Of a stretch of 64,000 nucleotides of DNA, positions 62,410 to 64,000 are shown piece after piece. The notes under the pieces were generated by a model, which was not told where the DNA came from, searched no databases, and saw only the letters and a list, made by a program, of their open reading frames with translations. How positions within the stretch are numbered: the stretch's first letter is position 1; every line of letters begins with the position of its first letter. The DNA is from Clostridium sp. GTDB lineage: Bacteria; Bacillota; Clostridia; Lachnospirales; Lachnospiraceae. Made by a program: the position numbers and the translations under genes. The DNA lies in NCBI GenBank assembly GCA_021770825.1, contig JAETQD010000012.1, positions 54,719-118,718 of the forward strand. The letters are read 5' to 3'.

Positions 62410-62530
62410 GGAGCCCGGGACTGCTTGGATGTATGATTCCGGGGATACCCGGAGTATCCGAAACAGCCAATCCGGAAGGTTCAAACGGACAAAATCAGGG
62501 CAGAATCAGGATAGAAGAGGAGGTTTTGCC

Positions 62531-63808
62531 GTGACGAGAAAGGAAAAGCTGCATAGGATACTGGTCGGTATTTTCTGGGTTTCTCTTATTTTTACGGCGG
62601 TGTTTGCATGGGTTTATATACGGTATGCGGTGCCGGACCGTTTGAATCTTGTGGTAAGTGAAGAAGAAATCTTCCATTTTTCCCTGCCGCCCGGAGTGAC
62701 GTTAGAGAGCGAGAGCGAAGAAGTGGTTCTGGGAAATTCATCCAACATCCCTGCGGGAAAGGTCCGCGTCCAGGCGGCAGAGCCGGTTTCTATGTATGGG
62801 GCATCAGAAGGAAGCTATCAGGTGGGGATGAAGCTTTTCGGTATCATTCGCATGAAGGACATCCAGGTGGATGTGGTGGACAGTATGTATGCCGTCCCCT
62901 GCGGAACCCCGGTGGGAATTTACCTGAAATCCAGAGGGATTATGGTGATCGGAACCGGGGAGATTGTAAATGATGCCGGAAATGTGGTGGAGCCGGCCTT
63001 TGGTGTACTGAAATCCGGGGACTATATTGAAAAGGTCAACGGCCAGGAGATGAAGGACAAAAACGATTTGATTTCGGCGGTCAATGCCTGCAATGGGAAT
63101 GCAGTGCAGCTTGAGGTGCGAAGGGACGGGGAACTGATGAAAATTGACTTAAATCCCGTCCATGCAGAAGACGGAACCTATAAGCTGGGCGCCTGGGTCC
63201 GGGACGATACACAGGGAATCGGTACCGTGACCTATGTGGACTTAAACGGCTCCTTCGGCGCCCTCGGCCATGGAATCAGTGACAGCGACACGGGGATGCT
63301 GGTAGATATTGAGGACGGTGAGCTGTATGAGACGCAGATTCTTGGGATAGAAAAGGGAGTTTCAGGAAAGCCCGGTGTGATGTCCGGGGTGATTTATTAC
63401 GGCAAAGGCACAAAACTGGGTGAGGTAACAGCCAATACAGATGAAGGGATTTTCGGAACCGTCAACGAAAAGTTCACAGAAGCCATCCAATCCGAAGCCA
63501 TCCCAGTAGGCTTCCGCCAGGATGTGCACAAAGGGCAGGCATTTATCAGAAGTGATGTATCAGGGGAGGTGAAAGACTATGAAATTGAAATTCAGAAAGT
63601 GGATTACTCGAGTCTTCAGAAAAATAAAGGGATGGTGATCCGGGTGGTGGATGAAGAACTGTTAAATCTCACAGGGGGGATTGTGCAGGGAATGAGCGGG
63701 AGTCCGATTATACAGGATGGGAAGTTAATTGGAGCCGTGACACATGTGTTTATCCAGGACTCCACCCGTGGGTATGGGATATTTATTGAAAATATGCTCA
63801 CGCATTGA
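62531..63808 (+). CDS. spoIVB: SpoIVB peptidase
   Basis: A 425-residue S55 serine peptidase secreted by the forespore that triggers SpoIVFA cleavage and sigma-K activation in Bacillus. One membrane segment (ILVGIFWVSLIFTAVFAWVYI), a PDZ domain with VLKSGDYIEKVNGQEM and the catalytic region with FGALGHGISD (His) and QGMSGSPIIQDGKLIGAVTH (Ser) are visible. GTG 62531 follows AGGAGG by seven bases; a much longer frame from 62186 runs through recN and the hairpin leader and is rejected. Confidence 0.94.
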   Translation: MTRKEKLHRILVGIFWVSLIFTAVFAWVYIRYAVPDRLNLVVSEEEIFHFSLPPGVTLESESEEVVLGNSSNIPAGKVRVQAAEPVSMYGASEGSYQVGMKLFGIIRMKDIQVDVVDSMYAVPCGTPVGIYLKSRGIMVIGTGEIVNDAGNVVEPAFGVLKSGDYIEKVNGQEMKDKNDLISAVNACNGNAVQLEVRRDGELMKIDLNPVHAEDGTYKLGAWVRDDTQGIGTVTYVDLNGSFGALGHGISDSDTGMLVDIEDGELYETQILGIEKGVSGKPGVMSGVIYYGKGTKLGEVTANTDEGIFGTVNEKFTEAIQSEAIPVGFRQDVHKGQAFIRSDVSGEVKDYEIEIQKVDYSSLQKNKGMVIRVVDEELLNLTGGIVQGMSGSPIIQDGKLIGAVTHVFIQDSTRGYGIFIENMLTH

Positions 63809-63826
63809 GCCGGGCAGCAGACGGAA

Positions 63827-63870
63827 AATAAGGGCGCAGATGGGAGCTTGCTCACAGATGCGCCCTTATT
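63827..63870 (+). terminator. Terminator after spoIVB
   Basis: AATAAGGGCGCA and TGCGCCCTTATT form a perfect 12-bp stem with an inner GAGC/GCTC pairing; AT-rich stem base, short T-run. Confidence 0.8.
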
Positions 63871-63884
63871 TGGAGTATGCTATG

Positions 63885-64000
63885 GGGCGAAAGCCCCGCA
63901 ACCGATGGAACGCCGAAGGCGGGCCAGCGGTTGCCGCCCGGCGTAGTCGAGGGAAGCCACAGGGCGAAAGCCCCGCAACCGATGGAACGCCGAAGGCGGG
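63885..64000. repeat. GC-rich tandem repeat with 77-bp period at the right edge
   Basis: An identical 39-bp segment occurs at 63885-63923 and 63962-64000, where the window ends. Each contains GGGC-GAAA-GCCC and GCC-GAA-GGC mini-hairpins; GCAACCG in the first copy pairs with CGGTTGC in the intervening 38 bp. No coding frame is apparent. Confidence 0.8.

Noticed and set aside
62186..62530. Long N-terminal extension of SpoIVB from ATG 62186
   Set aside because: It starts inside recN, crosses the recN terminator and three hairpins, and the GTG at 62531 has an ideal ribosome binding site before the membrane anchor.
63885..64000. CRISPR-like layout: 39-bp repeat, 38-bp spacer, repeat
   Set aside because: The spacer sequence pairs with the repeat and both are GC-rich hairpins; only two copies are visible and no cas gene is in the window. 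A tandem palindromic repeat fits better.
1..64000. tRNA or rRNA genes, insertion sequences, prophage
   Set aside because: No tRNA-like cloverleaf, rRNA segment, transposase pair with terminal repeats or phage structural gene was noticed by eye; short tRNAs could still be missed without a dedicated scan.

Overview
The window looks like chromosome of a spore-forming, butyrate-producing Firmicute of the Lachnospiraceae / Clostridium cluster XIVa type. Three things point there: a complete spoIIIA operon plus spoIVB, in the usual Firmicutes order around nusB-xseAB-ispA-dxs-tlyA-nadK-argR-recN; a complete acetyl-CoA-to-butyrate pathway in the order thl-crt-hbd-bcd-etfB-etfA with a butyryl-CoA:acetate CoA-transferase nearby; and strong AGGAGG ribosome binding sites with sigma-A promoters of 17-bp spacing. 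No rRNA, tRNA, insertion sequence, prophage or CRISPR array was found.

Layout. 1-1.6 kb: end of a clan GH-A-like (DUF5722-type) protein and a YitT membrane protein. 1.6-9.3 kb: an IclR regulator divergent from a dipeptide/oligopeptide ABC transporter operon (binding protein, two permeases, two ATPases) followed by peptidase T, a peptide uptake and hydrolysis unit. 9.3-12.8 kb: a GltS glutamate symporter and a GlnK/GlnL-like two-component system on the minus strand. 13-19 kb: an aminotransferase, GtrA and YfhO membrane proteins, and argH. 19-20.2 kb: a LysR regulator and a TSCPD protein. 20.4-29.4 kb: the butyrate cluster; the CoA-transferase and one hbd paralogue face the thl-crt-hbd-bcd-etfBA genes across a 469-bp intergenic region that carries two sigma-A promoters, each with a Rex-like operator, which suggests NADH/NAD+ control of both arms. 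29.4-32.2 kb: a cysteine-rich membrane protein and a PadR-DUF1700 membrane stress-type operon. 32.3-37.5 kb: nadA-nadB-nadC-niaR plus an N-acyl-D-amino-acid deacylase. 37.6-45.6 kb: argG with an ARG box, a DUF362 protein, azlCD, a cyclodeaminase with folD, a YdcZ transporter, a ComEA-like protein, an OmpR-type response regulator, an acetyltransferase and rlmH. 45.6-47.5 kb: a small accessory island (AT-rich acetyltransferase, structured noncoding segment, Rpn-family remnant). 47.5-63.8 kb: spoIIIAA-AH, asp23, nusB, xseAB, ispA, dxs, tlyA, nadK, argR, recN, spoIVB. The right edge enters a GC-rich tandem repeat.

Recurring features not explained by genes are clusters of strong hairpins placed between functionally coupled genes: inside etfB-etfA, between asp23 and nusB, between recN and spoIVB, before bcd, in front of azlC, and at the right edge. 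Regulatory links inside the window are also visible: argR (60 kb) with the ARG box at argG (39 kb), niaR inside the operon it is expected to control, and IclR with a palindrome over the dpp promoter. All functions are read from the sequence and recalled family knowledge; no database search was run.
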